Assembly (NCBI GenBank): GCA_910579775.1
Contig: CAJTUE010000002.1
Location: forward strand, 306,323 to 370,322
Origin: an uncultured Oscillospiraceae bacterium
GTDB taxonomy: Bacteria; Bacillota; Clostridia; Oscillospirales; Oscillospiraceae
Reading direction: 5' to 3'
DNA: 64,000 nt
A program made the translations under genes and the position numbers. The notes below the pieces were generated by a model. The model did not search any database. It was not told where the DNA came from and worked only from the letters and a program-made list of their open reading frames with translations. Shown one piece after another: positions 8,954 to 16,744 of this stretch. The first letter of the stretch is position 1, and the number at the start of each line of letters is the position of its first letter.

Positions 8954-10417
8954 TCAGACCAGCTCGTCCTTGCCCTTGGTCTTGGCTGCGGCCTTGTCCT
9001 TCTTGGCGGGCTTTTCCGCCTTGCCGGTCACCGTGGTCTTCTGGGCGGTCTTTTTGTGCTCCTCCAGCTCTTGCTTGTTCTTGGGCGTGCGGATGATGTT
9101 GGAGGGTCCCTGAATGCATCCGCCCACGCAGGCCATGCCCTCGATCAGGTTGCCGTCCAGCAGTCCCCGATTCAGCTTCAAAAGGGCGATTTTGCACTCC
9201 TCAATGCCGCTACAAGCCACCGGCTTGACCTCAAAGTCGCTGCCCTTTTCCTTCAGCGCCTGGGTCACCGCTCCGGCCACACCTCCGCTGGCAGCAAAGC
9301 CCCGGCCATAGGGCGATGCGCCCTCCAGGGCGCCCTCCTCCAGTTCAGACACTTCGATCTCTCTGGCCTCAAACAGCGCCGCCAGCTCTTCAAAGGTCAG
9401 CACGCTGTCGATCGAGTTGCGGGAACGGCCCAGCTGGAACTCCGTTTTCTTGGCCACGCACGGCCCGATAAATACTACCTTTGCGTTGGGCTCCTTCTCC
9501 TTCAGGTGGAGTCCGATCATCACCATAGGCGACGGGGTGTGGGAGACGTACTGCTCCATCTCAGGATGGTGACGCTTCACATAGCCCACAAAGCCGGGGC
9601 AGCAGGAGGTGGTGAGGACCCCCTTCTCCGCCAGCTCATCCGCCTCCTGGTCAGCCACCATGTCCGCCCCCTGGGCCACCTCGACCACCTCGGTGAAGCC
9701 AAGCTGCTTCAGGCCGGTGACCACCTGGCCCAGACTGGCGGGAGCAAACTGCCCCACGATGGCGGGGGCCACCACGGCGTAGACCTTATAGCCCCAGGTG
9801 GCGCTTCCCCTGAGCATCTGGATGGTGTCTACGATCCAGGATTTGTCCATAATGGCCCCAAAGGGACACTGATACGTACACGCACCGCAACCGATGCACT
9901 TGTTGATGTCGATGGCGGCCTTCTTGTTCTCCCCCATGGCAATGGCGTCCACCGGGCAGCCCTTCTCGCAGGGGCGCTGGTGCTTTTCAATGGCGCCGTA
10001 GGGACAGGCGGCCACGCACTTGCCGCAGACGATACACTGGGAGTGGTCGATGGTGGCATTGTGGTTCACCACCGTGATCGCCCCCTTGGGGCAGGCGTGG
10101 ACACAGCGGGTGGCCAGACAGCCCCGGCAGGCCGGGCCCACCGAGATCTCGGTCACCGGGCACTCGTCGCAGGCAACGCTCAGTACCTCCACCACGTTGG
10201 GGTTGGAGCGGTCGCCCCCCATGGCCAGCTTCACCCGCGCGCCAATGATGGCCCGCTCCTTGTAGATACAGCACCGGGTGCTGGGCTCGGGACCGGGGAT
10301 GATCTTCTCCGGAATGTCCAGCACGCCGGTGGTCAGCTTATCCTCCCAGGCCAGCCGCGCTGTCTCCCGCAAAACAGAGTGCTTCAATTCCTGGACCTTG
10401 GTTTCAAATTGCCGCAT
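8954..10417 (-). CDS. Monomeric [FeFe] hydrogenase, group B-like
   Basis: 487-residue iron-sulfur protein. The N-terminal half carries several ferredoxin-like Cys motifs (CDECP, CRGCLATRCVHACP, CIVCGKCVAACP, CIGCGACTYQCP). The C-terminal half has H-cluster motifs: TSCCPGF (C272, C273), IGPCVAKKTE (C320) and EGMACVGGCIQGP (C430, C434). The TSCCPGF form (not the usual TSCCPxW) resembles the poorly characterised group B [FeFe] hydrogenases of clostridia; such enzymes handle protons/H2 with ferredoxin as likely partner. The last 30 residues or so are a Lys/Ala-rich tail. No hydE, hydF or hydG maturation gene is in the window. The ATG has a GGGAGGG site upstream. Confidence 0.88.
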   Translation of the reverse strand: MRQFETKVQELKHSVLRETARLAWEDKLTTGVLDIPEKIIPGPEPSTRCCIYKERAIIGARVKLAMGGDRSNPNVVEVLSVACDECPVTEISVGPACRGCLATRCVHACPKGAITVVNHNATIDHSQCIVCGKCVAACPYGAIEKHQRPCEKGCPVDAIAMGENKKAAIDINKCIGCGACTYQCPFGAIMDKSWIVDTIQMLRGSATWGYKVYAVVAPAIVGQFAPASLGQVVTGLKQLGFTEVVEVAQGADMVADQEADELAEKGVLTTSCCPGFVGYVKRHHPEMEQYVSHTPSPMVMIGLHLKEKEPNAKVVFIGPCVAKKTEFQLGRSRNSIDSVLTFEELAALFEAREIEVSELEEGALEGASPYGRGFAASGGVAGAVTQALKEKGSDFEVKPVACSGIEECKIALLKLNRGLLDGNLIEGMACVGGCIQGPSNIIRTPKNKQELEEHKKTAQKTTVTGKAEKPAKKDKAAAKTKGKDELV

Positions 10418-10443
10418 GGCGATCCCTCCCTTTCATTACGCTC

Positions 10444-10472
10444 ATTCTACAAAAAACCGCCCCGAAATGCAA
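10444..10472 (-). promoter_or_regulatory. Promoter of the hydrogenase gene, embedded in the upstream terminator
   Basis: On the minus strand TTGCAT and TAGAAT are separated by exactly 17 bp. The -35 hexamer covers the loop of the P-type ATPase terminator and the -10 follows its T tract by one base. Confidence 0.6.
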
Positions 10473-10485
10473 GCATTTCGGGGCG
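10451..10485 (-). terminator. Terminator of the metal-ATPase gene
   Basis: Perfect 13-bp stem CGCCCCGAAATGC with a 2-nt loop, followed on the minus strand by TTTTTT. It is 30 nt after the P-type ATPase stop codon. Confidence 0.92.
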
Positions 10486-10514
10486 ATTTTCTTTTGGTCA
10501 ATTCGTTAAAATTT

Positions 10515-12401
10515 TCACGCTCTCAAGCAACGGATCGCGTTCAAGATCGCGAGGATCATCACCCCCACATCGGCAAACACCGCCGCCCACATCCCCGTAA
10601 CGCCTAGGGCCACAAGGACCAGGCAGGCTGCCTTAACGCCGATGGCAAAAACGATGTTCTCGTAAACGACCCGCAAACACTTTCGTGAAATTCCCAGTGC
10701 CCTGGCAATCTTCAGGGGGTCGTCGTCCATGAGCACCACGTCGGCGGCCTCGATGGCGGCATCCGACCCCATGGCCCCCATGGCGATACCAATGTCTGCC
10801 CGGGACAACACAGGCGCGTCATTCACGCCGTCTCCTACAAAGGCCAGCTTGCCGCCGCTCCCTTCCGCCAGCAGAGCCTCCACCTTCTCCACCTTGTCGC
10901 CGGGCAGAAGCTGGGCATAGAACTTATCCACCCCCAGTTCTCCCGCAACCTGCTCCGCCACCGCCCGGGCATCGCCGGTAAGCATGACGGTTTGCTCCAC
11001 CCCCGCCCGCTTCAGCGCGGCAACAGCCTCTCTGGCCGAGGACTTCACCCGGTCGGAGATGAGGATATGCCCGGCGTAAGCCCCGTCCACCGCCATATGG
11101 ACAATGGTCCCCACATGATGGCAGGGCTTGTAGTCGATCCCCAGGCGCTCCATCAGTTTATCATTCCCTGCGGCGACACAGATCCCGTCCACCACCGCCG
11201 TCACGCCGTTGCCGCCGATCTCCTCGATATCGGTGACCCGGCTCCGGTCCGGCTCCCTGCCGTAGGCTCTTTGGATGCTCTTGCTGATGGGGTGGGAGGA
11301 AGCGCTTTCCGCCAGGGCGGCATATTCCAACAGTTCTTCCTCCGCCAAGGGGCTGTGGTGGACAGCGTTGACCTCAAACACTCCTTCGGTGAGGGTGCCC
11401 GTCTTGTCAAACACCACCCGGCGGGTCTTGGAAAGAGCCTCCAGATAGCTGGAGCCCTTCACCAAAATGCCCTCCCGGCTGGCTCCCCCGATCCCGGCAA
11501 AGAAGCTTAGCGGAATACTGATGACCAAGGCGCAGGGACAGCTGGCTACCAGGAAGGTCAACGCCCGGTACAGCCACACGCTCCACCCCGCCTCCAGCCC
11601 CAACGCCAGAGAGATCACCGGCGGCAGGACCGCCAAAGCCAGGGCGCTGAAGCACACCACCGGGGTATAGACCCGGGCAAACCGGGAGATGAAGTCCTCG
11701 GAACGGGATTTCCGGCTGCTGGCGTTTTCCACCAGGTCCAGGATCCTGGACACGGTGGATTCCCCAAATGCCTTGGTGGTACGAAGCCTCAGCACCCCCG
11801 TCATGTTGACGCAGCCGCTGAACACCTCGTCCCCCACCTTGGCGCTCCGGGGCAGGCTCTCTCCCGTCAGGGCGCTGGTGTTGAGGGTGGAGCTTCCCTC
11901 CAGGACCACTCCGTCGATGGGGACCTTTTCCCCCGGCTGGACTATGATGACCGTCCCCACCGCCACCGTGTCCGGGTCCACCCGCTCCAGTGCGCCGTCC
12001 CGCTCCACGTTGGCGTAGTCGGGGCGGATGTCCATAAGCCCGGCAATGTTCTTCCGGCTGCGGCCTACCGCCCAGCTCTGGAACCACTCGCCGATCTGGT
12101 AAAAGAGCATCACGGCCACCCCCTCCAGGTAGTCGCCGCTACGGGTGTAGATGGCCAGTCCAAAGGCCCCTACGGTGGCGACGGCCATCAGGAAGTTCTC
12201 ATCCAGCATCCGTCCGTTGCGAATGCCCCGCCAGGCTTTCTTTAAAATATCGTGTCCAATGACCAGATAGGCCGCCAGATATCCCGCCAGCCGCCATACG
12301 CCGCCGAGGGGCAGCGCCTCCCACGGCACAAGGACGAAAACCACCAACAGCCCCGCCGTCACAAGAATGCGTGTCAGCGTTTTCTTTTGCTTTTTGGTCA
12401 T
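10515..12401 (-). CDS. Heavy-metal P1B-type ATPase (Zn/Cd/Pb-type exporter)
   Basis: 628-residue integral membrane cation pump. Visible features are N-terminal membrane helices, the actuator loop LTGESLP, the ion-channel motif SCPCALVIS (C288-P289-C290), the phosphorylation site FDKTGTLTEG (D332), and the hinge and ATP-binding region with GDGVNDAPVLSRADIGIAMG. The CPC motif with this context fits CadA/ZntA-type pumps. There is no N-terminal HMA domain; instead a separate HMA protein is encoded directly upstream. The ArsR-type sensor further upstream has a zinc-type site, so zinc or cadmium efflux under metal control is the likely role. Copper export is less likely. Confidence 0.93.
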   Translation of the reverse strand: MTKKQKKTLTRILVTAGLLVVFVLVPWEALPLGGVWRLAGYLAAYLVIGHDILKKAWRGIRNGRMLDENFLMAVATVGAFGLAIYTRSGDYLEGVAVMLFYQIGEWFQSWAVGRSRKNIAGLMDIRPDYANVERDGALERVDPDTVAVGTVIIVQPGEKVPIDGVVLEGSSTLNTSALTGESLPRSAKVGDEVFSGCVNMTGVLRLRTTKAFGESTVSRILDLVENASSRKSRSEDFISRFARVYTPVVCFSALALAVLPPVISLALGLEAGWSVWLYRALTFLVASCPCALVISIPLSFFAGIGGASREGILVKGSSYLEALSKTRRVVFDKTGTLTEGVFEVNAVHHSPLAEEELLEYAALAESASSHPISKSIQRAYGREPDRSRVTDIEEIGGNGVTAVVDGICVAAGNDKLMERLGIDYKPCHHVGTIVHMAVDGAYAGHILISDRVKSSAREAVAALKRAGVEQTVMLTGDARAVAEQVAGELGVDKFYAQLLPGDKVEKVEALLAEGSGGKLAFVGDGVNDAPVLSRADIGIAMGAMGSDAAIEAADVVLMDDDPLKIARALGISRKCLRVVYENIVFAIGVKAACLVLVALGVTGMWAAVFADVGVMILAILNAIRCLRA

Positions 12402-12428
12402 GGGATCACCTCCATCCCGCGTAAAGTC

Positions 12429-12647
12429 TTACACCTCGATCTCGCAGTCGGGTTCTACCCGCTTGCAGGCCTTGACCACGGCCTGCATCACGGCCCTCTC
12501 GTCGGCACCGTCGGCGAACTCTACCGTCATCTTCTGGGTCATAAAGTTCACCGTGGCCCCCGCCACCCCGGCAGTCGTTTGGGCCGCCTCCTCCATCAGG
12601 TTAGCGCAATTGGCGCAGTCCACTTCGATCTTGTAGGTCTTTTTCAT
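12429..12647 (-). CDS. Free-standing HMA-domain metal-binding protein
   Basis: 72-residue single-domain protein, MKKTYKIEVDCANCANLME and onward, with a CxxC metal site (DCANC) in an HMA (ferredoxin-like) fold pattern. An upstream in-frame ATG exists, but the ATG at 12647 has a strong GGAGG site (CGAAGGAGGCAATTACC before it) and starts the domain exactly. It ends 27 nt before the P-type ATPase start. Since that pump lacks its usual N-terminal HMA domain, this protein probably supplies metal to it or regulates it in trans. Confidence 0.88.
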   Translation of the reverse strand: MKKTYKIEVDCANCANLMEEAAQTTAGVAGATVNFMTQKMTVEFADGADERAVMQAVVKACKRVEPDCEIEV

Positions 12648-12715
12648 GGTAATTGCCTCCTTCGAGATTATCACGTTCGCATTGGACACGCTGACGGCCC
12701 CGCTTCCCGCCCCTT

Positions 12716-12754
12716 GGCAAAATGCCGCTGGGCTACGCCCAGCCTGTTTTTGCC
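12716..12754 (-). other. Stem-loop between the ArsR-type regulator and the HMA gene
   Basis: Nested inverted repeats: outer GGCAAAA/TTTTGCC and inner GCTGGGC/GCCCAGC with a 3-nt loop. It lies in the 149-nt gap between the regulator stop and the HMA start. It could act as a partial terminator or an mRNA processing/stability element that sets the ratio of regulator to pump. Confidence 0.5.
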
Positions 12755-12796
12755 GTGCGGGCCGGTCCATCGTGGCCTGCGTGTCTATGCTCGCGC

Positions 12797-13126
12797 TTAT
12801 TCCTCAACATGTTCTAAGCCTTGGTCGATGATCGTGCGCACATGGCCGTCGGCCAGGGCGTAAAACACCGTCTTCCCCTCCCGGCGGTAGCGCACCAGCT
12901 TGCTGGCCTTCAGCGCCCGAAGCTGATGGCTCACCGCCGACTGGGTCACCCCCAGCAGCTGGGCCAGGTCCTGCACGCACATCTCGGACACCGACAAAAT
13001 GTAAAGAAGCTTCACCCTTGTGGAGTCTCCAAATATCTTGAAAAGCTCCGCCAGGTCGTAGAGGACCTCGTCCTCAGGCAGCTGGTCCTTTACCCTTTCT
13101 ACGCTCACGGTCTCCTGCTCGTTCAT
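12797..13126 (-). CDS. ArsR/SmtB-family metal-sensing repressor (zinc type)
   Basis: 109-residue winged-helix repressor (ELFKIFGDSTRVKLLYIL, then the recognition helix TQSAVSHQLRALKASKLV and the wing RREGKTVFYAL). The last helix carries D93, H95, H106 and E109 in the spacing DxH-x10-HxxE. In SmtB/CzrA proteins this is the alpha-5 Zn(II) site, two of which bridge the dimer. The alpha-3 cysteine pair of Cd/Pb sensors is reduced to one Cys (MCVQDL), so zinc sensing is favoured. The ATG at 13126 has an ideal GGAGGTG site; an upstream ATG 11 codons earlier does not. It probably represses its own operon with the HMA and ATPase genes until zinc releases it. Confidence 0.9.
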   Translation of the reverse strand: MNEQETVSVERVKDQLPEDEVLYDLAELFKIFGDSTRVKLLYILSVSEMCVQDLAQLLGVTQSAVSHQLRALKASKLVRYRREGKTVFYALADGHVRTIIDQGLEHVEE

Positions 13127-13142
13127 CTCTTCACCTCCAACG

Positions 13143-13158
13143 TATGAGCTATTGTTCA
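13143..13158. promoter_or_regulatory. Candidate ArsR/SmtB operator
   Basis: Imperfect palindrome ATGAGCTA/TTGTTCAT (6 of 8 positions symmetric), resembling the ATGAACA...TGTTCAT core bound by SmtB-type repressors. It starts 6 nt downstream of the -10 box of the operon promoter, across the expected transcription start. Confidence 0.6.
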
Positions 13159-13164
13159 TGTGTT

Positions 13165-13193
13165 ATTATAATCAAACCATTCACCACTGTCAA
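13165..13193 (-). promoter_or_regulatory. Consensus sigma-A promoter of the metal-efflux operon
   Basis: On the minus strand a perfect TTGACA, 17-bp spacer and perfect TATAAT. A full-consensus promoter is what a tightly repressed metal-response operon would need. Confidence 0.92.
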
Positions 13194-13226
13194 CCCCTCG
13201 GATAAAATTTTCTTTTCTGCCTATGT

Positions 13227-13256
13227 AAGAAAAGCCGCCCGGTTTCCCGGACGGCT
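13227..13256 (-). terminator. Terminator of the small SLH gene
   Basis: AGCCGTCCGG pairs with CCGGGCGGCT (one T-G pair) around a GAAA loop, followed on the minus strand by TTTTCTT, just after the SLH-protein stop codon. Confidence 0.85.
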
Positions 13257-13262
13257 CTCTCT

Positions 13263-14243
13263 TCACCATTTCCACCAGCTGCTTGTCTCTCTCGCCTCCA
13301 TGACCTCCATGGCTCCGGCCAGGAGCTGGGCGCACTGGCCCCGGGTCAGGGTCTCCTCCAGCTCCAGACCGCCGGAGACGCTGGCGGGCATGACCCCCGC
13401 GCTCTCCAGGTTCACCGCCGCCTGAAAGGCCCAGGCAGGGGCGGCCACCGTGTCGGGATAGAAGGTAGTCACTGCCACATCGGTGGTAGAGATCATGCGG
13501 TCCAGAAGCACCGCCGCCTCCGCCTTGGTCACCAGGCCATTGGGGGAGAAGGTGGGTCGCCCGTCCAGGCCGGGATAGCCCCGGACGATGCCCTGCTGCA
13601 CCGCCGCGGACACATAGCCCTTGCACCAGGAGGGAATGGCTTCGTCGTCGGCAAAGCCGGTGGTCAGGGTCTCCGCCAGCGGCTCGCTGCCCAGAGCGGA
13701 CATGGCCATGGCCATGAACTGGCTGCGGTTCACCGGCTCATCAGGGCGGAAATAGTAGCTGTCCCCAATGCGTTCGCCCACCATGACCCCCTCCTCCGCC
13801 AGCTTGATGGCGGCGTTGTAGCTGGGCACGCCGCTCATGTCGGCATAGGTCACCTTGGTGGAGGGCTTGCGAATGCGCACCTCTACCTTAGCGGGTTCAG
13901 AGACATTCCCCGCCTCGTCCTCCGCCACAAAGGTAAAGCGATCCTTCCCCGTCTTGTTTTCAAAGGGGGTATAGACGAACGTGCCGTCCTCGGCCAGCTC
14001 CACGCTGCCCCGGGCGGGCTTTTCCGACAGGCGGTAGCGAAGGGCGCCGCCCTCGGGGTCCATGGCGGACACCCGGCCGGTATAGGCCACGTTTTTACAG
14101 GTCTCAAAGCACTGTTCCTGGGCGATGGGCGCGCGGTCTGCCCCTGTGCTGGGCGTGGTATTTTCCAGCGCCAGCGCCGCGGTCACCAGCATCACCGCCG
14201 CCAGCATCAGAGGGATGAGCCTCCGAAGGGTTCTGTTGTTCAT
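13263..14243 (-). CDS. Secreted S-layer-homology (SLH) domain protein
   Basis: 326 residues with a signal peptide (MNNRTLRRLIPLMLAAVMLVTAALA). A cadherin/tandem-type beta domain follows (about residues 50-125, including YRLSEKPARGSVELAEDGTFVYTP and DRFTFVAEDEAGNVSEPAKVEV). About three SLH modules fill the C-terminal two thirds (starting near TYADMSGVPSYNAAIKLAEEG, GFADDEAIPSWCKGYVSAAV and FYPDTVAAPAWAFQAAVNL). SLH modules bind pyruvylated secondary cell-wall polymers. No catalytic domain is visible, so it may be a structural or adapter protein of the cell surface. It has its own terminator. Confidence 0.85.
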   Translation of the reverse strand: MNNRTLRRLIPLMLAAVMLVTAALALENTTPSTGADRAPIAQEQCFETCKNVAYTGRVSAMDPEGGALRYRLSEKPARGSVELAEDGTFVYTPFENKTGKDRFTFVAEDEAGNVSEPAKVEVRIRKPSTKVTYADMSGVPSYNAAIKLAEEGVMVGERIGDSYYFRPDEPVNRSQFMAMAMSALGSEPLAETLTTGFADDEAIPSWCKGYVSAAVQQGIVRGYPGLDGRPTFSPNGLVTKAEAAVLLDRMISTTDVAVTTFYPDTVAAPAWAFQAAVNLESAGVMPASVSGGLELEETLTRGQCAQLLAGAMEVMEARETSSWWKW

Positions 14244-14365
14244 ATTGGAAAGACCTCCTTTATTTTGAAAGCTGTGCCCTTATTTTGGCCTTGGCGCGGC
14301 GGAATATACTGTTTCTTTTCCCGCCGCCGCCGCATAAACTGCTACCAAATAAAGGGGGTCTTTTT

Positions 14366-14869
14366 ATGAACTGGACCATCGATGAGCAAAACGGCAGGGT
14401 AACCGTTTCCGTCAAACGTCCCAACGACGATTCCGGCCTCTTTCGCGCCTACGCTGTGGGCCGGAGCGGCGGGCGGCTCCTGCTGGGGACCCTCGCGCCC
14501 CAGGGCGGCTTTTTGACGCTGAAGCGCACCCTCTCAGTGGACGCGCTCAAGCAGCGGGGCTGTTACCCTATCGCCTCGGTGGAGACCGTTTTGGCGCACG
14601 CGTTTTCCGCTTCCGCGCCGCCGCCTCCGCCGCCGTTCCCTGATGATATTTTACGCAAGGCGTTCGCCGCCTCCCGGGGAGGCCGCCGCCAGACCACCGG
14701 GGACGGCTTTACTCTCACCTTCCCCTACGACCCCGCCGCCCCCTTCCCGATGACGCCTATCTTTTGCTTCGCTCAAGTGGTTTGCCTGGACCAGCGTTTT
14801 CGCCTCCGCTATCAATTTGACAAGGAGGGAAATCCCCTATTCCCCACGCATAATTCCAATGGATTGTAA
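14366..14869 (+). CDS. Hypothetical protein upstream of the coat genes
   Basis: 167-residue protein that I do not recognise. The ATG at 14366 (MNWTIDEQNGRVTVSVKRPN) is chosen because of the AAAGGGGG site just upstream; an in-frame upstream ATG has none. No signal peptide or membrane helix is visible. There is a proline-rich stretch in the middle (SAPPPPPPFPDD) and a basic segment (RGGRRQ). It is encoded directly before two CotF-like coat genes on the same strand, so a sporulation-related role is possible but unproven. Confidence 0.6.
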   Translation: MNWTIDEQNGRVTVSVKRPNDDSGLFRAYAVGRSGGRLLLGTLAPQGGFLTLKRTLSVDALKQRGCYPIASVETVLAHAFSASAPPPPPPFPDDILRKAFAASRGGRRQTTGDGFTLTFPYDPAAPFPMTPIFCFAQVVCLDQRFRLRYQFDKEGNPLFPTHNSNGL

Positions 14870-14905
14870 AATACTACCTCCATCTTACGAAAGGAGGAAA
14901 ATACC

Positions 14906-15091
14906 ATGGCAAACCTGACCACCAAGGAGCTGGACGCCCTCTCCGATCAGCTCAACTACGAAAAGCTAATGGCCTGCAAGTACACCGCCGCCCAGGAGGG
15001 CTGCACCGACCAGAGCCTTACAGCCGCCTTCAACCAGTATGCCCAGCGGCACAAGGACAACTACAACGACCTGCTCAACTTCCTCAAGTGA
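14906..15091 (+). CDS. Small spore-coat-like protein (CotF-related)
   Basis: 61 residues, MANLTTKELDALSDQLNYEK and onward, all helical and rich in polar residues. It has the sequence style of short CotF/ferritin-like coat proteins of clostridia (ELDALSDQLNYEKLM, a middle segment with CTD, then QYAQRHKDNYNDLLNFLK). It has an ideal ribosome-binding site (GAAAGGAGG) and lies 21 nt before a second CotF-like gene. It is likely a two-helix component of the spore coat or its assembly, made late in sporulation. Confidence 0.75.
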   Translation: MANLTTKELDALSDQLNYEKLMACKYTAAQEGCTDQSLTAAFNQYAQRHKDNYNDLLNFLK

Positions 15092-15112
15092 TCAGACGAA
15101 AGGAGACTACTC

Positions 15113-15370
15113 ATGACCGATCAGGAGCGCATGACCGACCTTATCTTCTGCGAGAAGAAGATGAGCGACAATTACAGTATCTGGGCCAGCGAGTGTACCA
15201 ACACCCAGCTGCGCGACACCTTTCTCGATCTGCTCAACCAGAGCCACAAGACCCAGACCGACCTGTTCCAGACCGCCCAGCAGAAGGGCTGGTACAAAAC
15301 CATCCCCCAGGCCCAGCCCGATATGGTCCAGCAGGCCTATCAGCAGTTTTCCAGTCAGGCCCCCAATTAA
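15113..15370 (+). CDS. Spore coat protein CotF-like
   Basis: 85 residues: MTDQERMTDLIFCEKKMSDN, followed by an amphipathic region with ASECTNTQLRDTFLDLL and a C-terminal YKTIPQAQPDMVQQAYQQF. This is the typical CotF pattern (DLLxxEKxxxxxYxxxxxEcxxxxLRxxfxxiL). CotF proteins are components of the Bacillus and clostridial spore coat. A GAAAGGAG site precedes the ATG. A strong terminator follows after about 70 nt. Confidence 0.85.
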   Translation: MTDQERMTDLIFCEKKMSDNYSIWASECTNTQLRDTFLDLLNQSHKTQTDLFQTAQQKGWYKTIPQAQPDMVQQAYQQFSSQAPN

Positions 15371-15438
15371 ACCACCCAGGGCCAAAAACACCGTGCCCCC
15401 GGCACAATGTCATTAAGTTAGTCTTCCCGCCGCGACGC

Positions 15439-15479
15439 AAAAATGGCCCACCCCATCTTAAACGGGGTGGGCCATTTTT
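15439..15479 (+). terminator. Terminator after the CotF-like genes
   Basis: AAAATGGCCCACCCC pairs with GGGGTGGGCCATTTT, ending in a T run. It stands at the left edge of a 530-nt gap without genes. Confidence 0.9.
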
Positions 15480-15903
15480 GCTTCTTTTCGTTATCCTTTA
15501 TACGCTTTATTGACACTATCCTGATATATGTTTATTTGTTTCATGGCGTACTCTTGAAGGTTTGCTTCTGGCGGAAAAACAAACGAAAAGTTTCCCGGTC
15601 GGTTCTTCTTTGCTTAAATTGAAAGCGCATAATTACAGCAAATATTACTCTCAATGCACCTTTGCGTATCAGGTGCATACAGATTGCTTTTGATAAACAT
15701 TTCTTTTTATCTGCAAACTGGAAGTTATAAGTCTTTGTTCATGACAGCTTCTCTCGCTACTGCTTTCACCAATAGCATCATTGGACGGCGCAGTTCGTCT
15801 TTGAATCCCGGTGTTTCCCGCCCCTAAAAGAAAAAGCTGGCATTATTTCCTGTTGTGTGGTAATATAACTTTGTATGTTTATATCCAGCCAGGAGGTCGT
15901 CTC
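15480..15903. other. AT-rich intergenic region upstream of uppP
   Basis: About 420 nt with visibly lower GC than the rest of the window and no convincing gene. It contains a TTGACA box at 15510-15515 with a weak TATTTG 17 bp downstream, an exact 7-bp inverted repeat ATGCACC/GGTGCAT (15654-15678, 11-nt loop), and a TAATAT box near 15870 that could serve uppP. No riboswitch class is recognised. Confidence 0.4.
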
Positions 15904-16731
15904 ATGGAATATCTCTCCGCCGCGTTTATGGGCCTGCTGCAAGGGGTCACGGAGTTTCTCCCCGTGTCCAGCTCCGGGCATCTCTCACTCTTCCAAAACT
16001 TCTTCAACGGTCAAGCGCCCGACGCGCTCTTTAACGTCCTGCTCCACTTCGCCACCCTGCTGGCGGTGTTCGTTTACTATTGGCACGACATTGCCGACAT
16101 GATCGCCGAGTTCTTCCGGGGCGCGGTCGCTCTGGTGCGGCGGGACGGCAGTGAGACCGCGCCCCCCGCCCGTCGGCTGGTGCTCATGGTCATTCTGGCC
16201 ACCCTGCCCCTGGTGGTGGTCCTCCCCTTCAAAAGCAAGGTGGAGGCTCTGGGGGCCAGCACCCTCTTCATTGGCTGCGCCCTTCTGGTCACGGGTCTGC
16301 TGCTCTTTGCCAGTGACCGTCTCAGGCCCGGACGCAAGAACGAGCGGACCATGACGGTGACCGATGCGCTCCTCATCGGCTGCGCCCAGGCGCTGGCGGT
16401 GGTGCCCGGCCTCTCCCGCTCGGGGACGACCATCTCCGCCGGGACCGCCCGGGGCCTGGACCGAACCTTCGCCGTGCGCTTTTCCTTCCTGATGTCTCTC
16501 CCGGCGGTGCTGGGGGCGACCCTGCTGGAGGTCATCGACGCCGCCAAGACCGGGGTGGACCCCGCCCTCATCCCTCAGTACATCCTGGGCATGGCCGTGG
16601 CCGCCGTCAGCGGCTACTTTGCCATCCGCCTGGTGAACCTGTTGGCCAAGAAAGGCCGCTTTGGCGCCTTTGCCTACTACTGCTGGGCCGTGGGCATCGT
16701 CACCATCATTGCAACCTTTGTTTTGAAATAA
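15904..16731 (+). CDS. uppP: Undecaprenyl-diphosphatase UppP (BacA)
   Basis: 275-residue polytopic membrane protein. It dephosphorylates undecaprenyl pyrophosphate to recycle the lipid carrier of peptidoglycan and other wall polymers. The two signature regions are present: GVTEFLPVSSSGHL near the N-terminus and PGLSRSGTTISAG in the middle. The ATG at 15904 has an AGGAGG site. Extending upstream adds only unconserved residues. It sits 13 nt before ftsK/spoIIIE and is followed by ddl and murF, so it heads a wall-synthesis series. Confidence 0.95.
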   Translation: MEYLSAAFMGLLQGVTEFLPVSSSGHLSLFQNFFNGQAPDALFNVLLHFATLLAVFVYYWHDIADMIAEFFRGAVALVRRDGSETAPPARRLVLMVILATLPLVVVLPFKSKVEALGASTLFIGCALLVTGLLLFASDRLRPGRKNERTMTVTDALLIGCAQALAVVPGLSRSGTTISAGTARGLDRTFAVRFSFLMSLPAVLGATLLEVIDAAKTGVDPALIPQYILGMAVAAVSGYFAIRLVNLLAKKGRFGAFAYYCWAVGIVTIIATFVLK

Positions 16732-16744
16732 GGAGTTGAATCCC

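Noticed and set aside
8807..10600. 597-codon + strand open frame opposite the hydrogenase
   Set aside because: Shadow frame: its product is His/Gly/Leu-rich with no domain, while the minus strand carries all Cys motifs of an [FeFe] hydrogenase.
12648..12770. N-terminal extension of the HMA protein to an upstream ATG
   Set aside because: The extension is not HMA-like and would read through the intergenic stem-loop; the internal ATG has an ideal GGAGG site.
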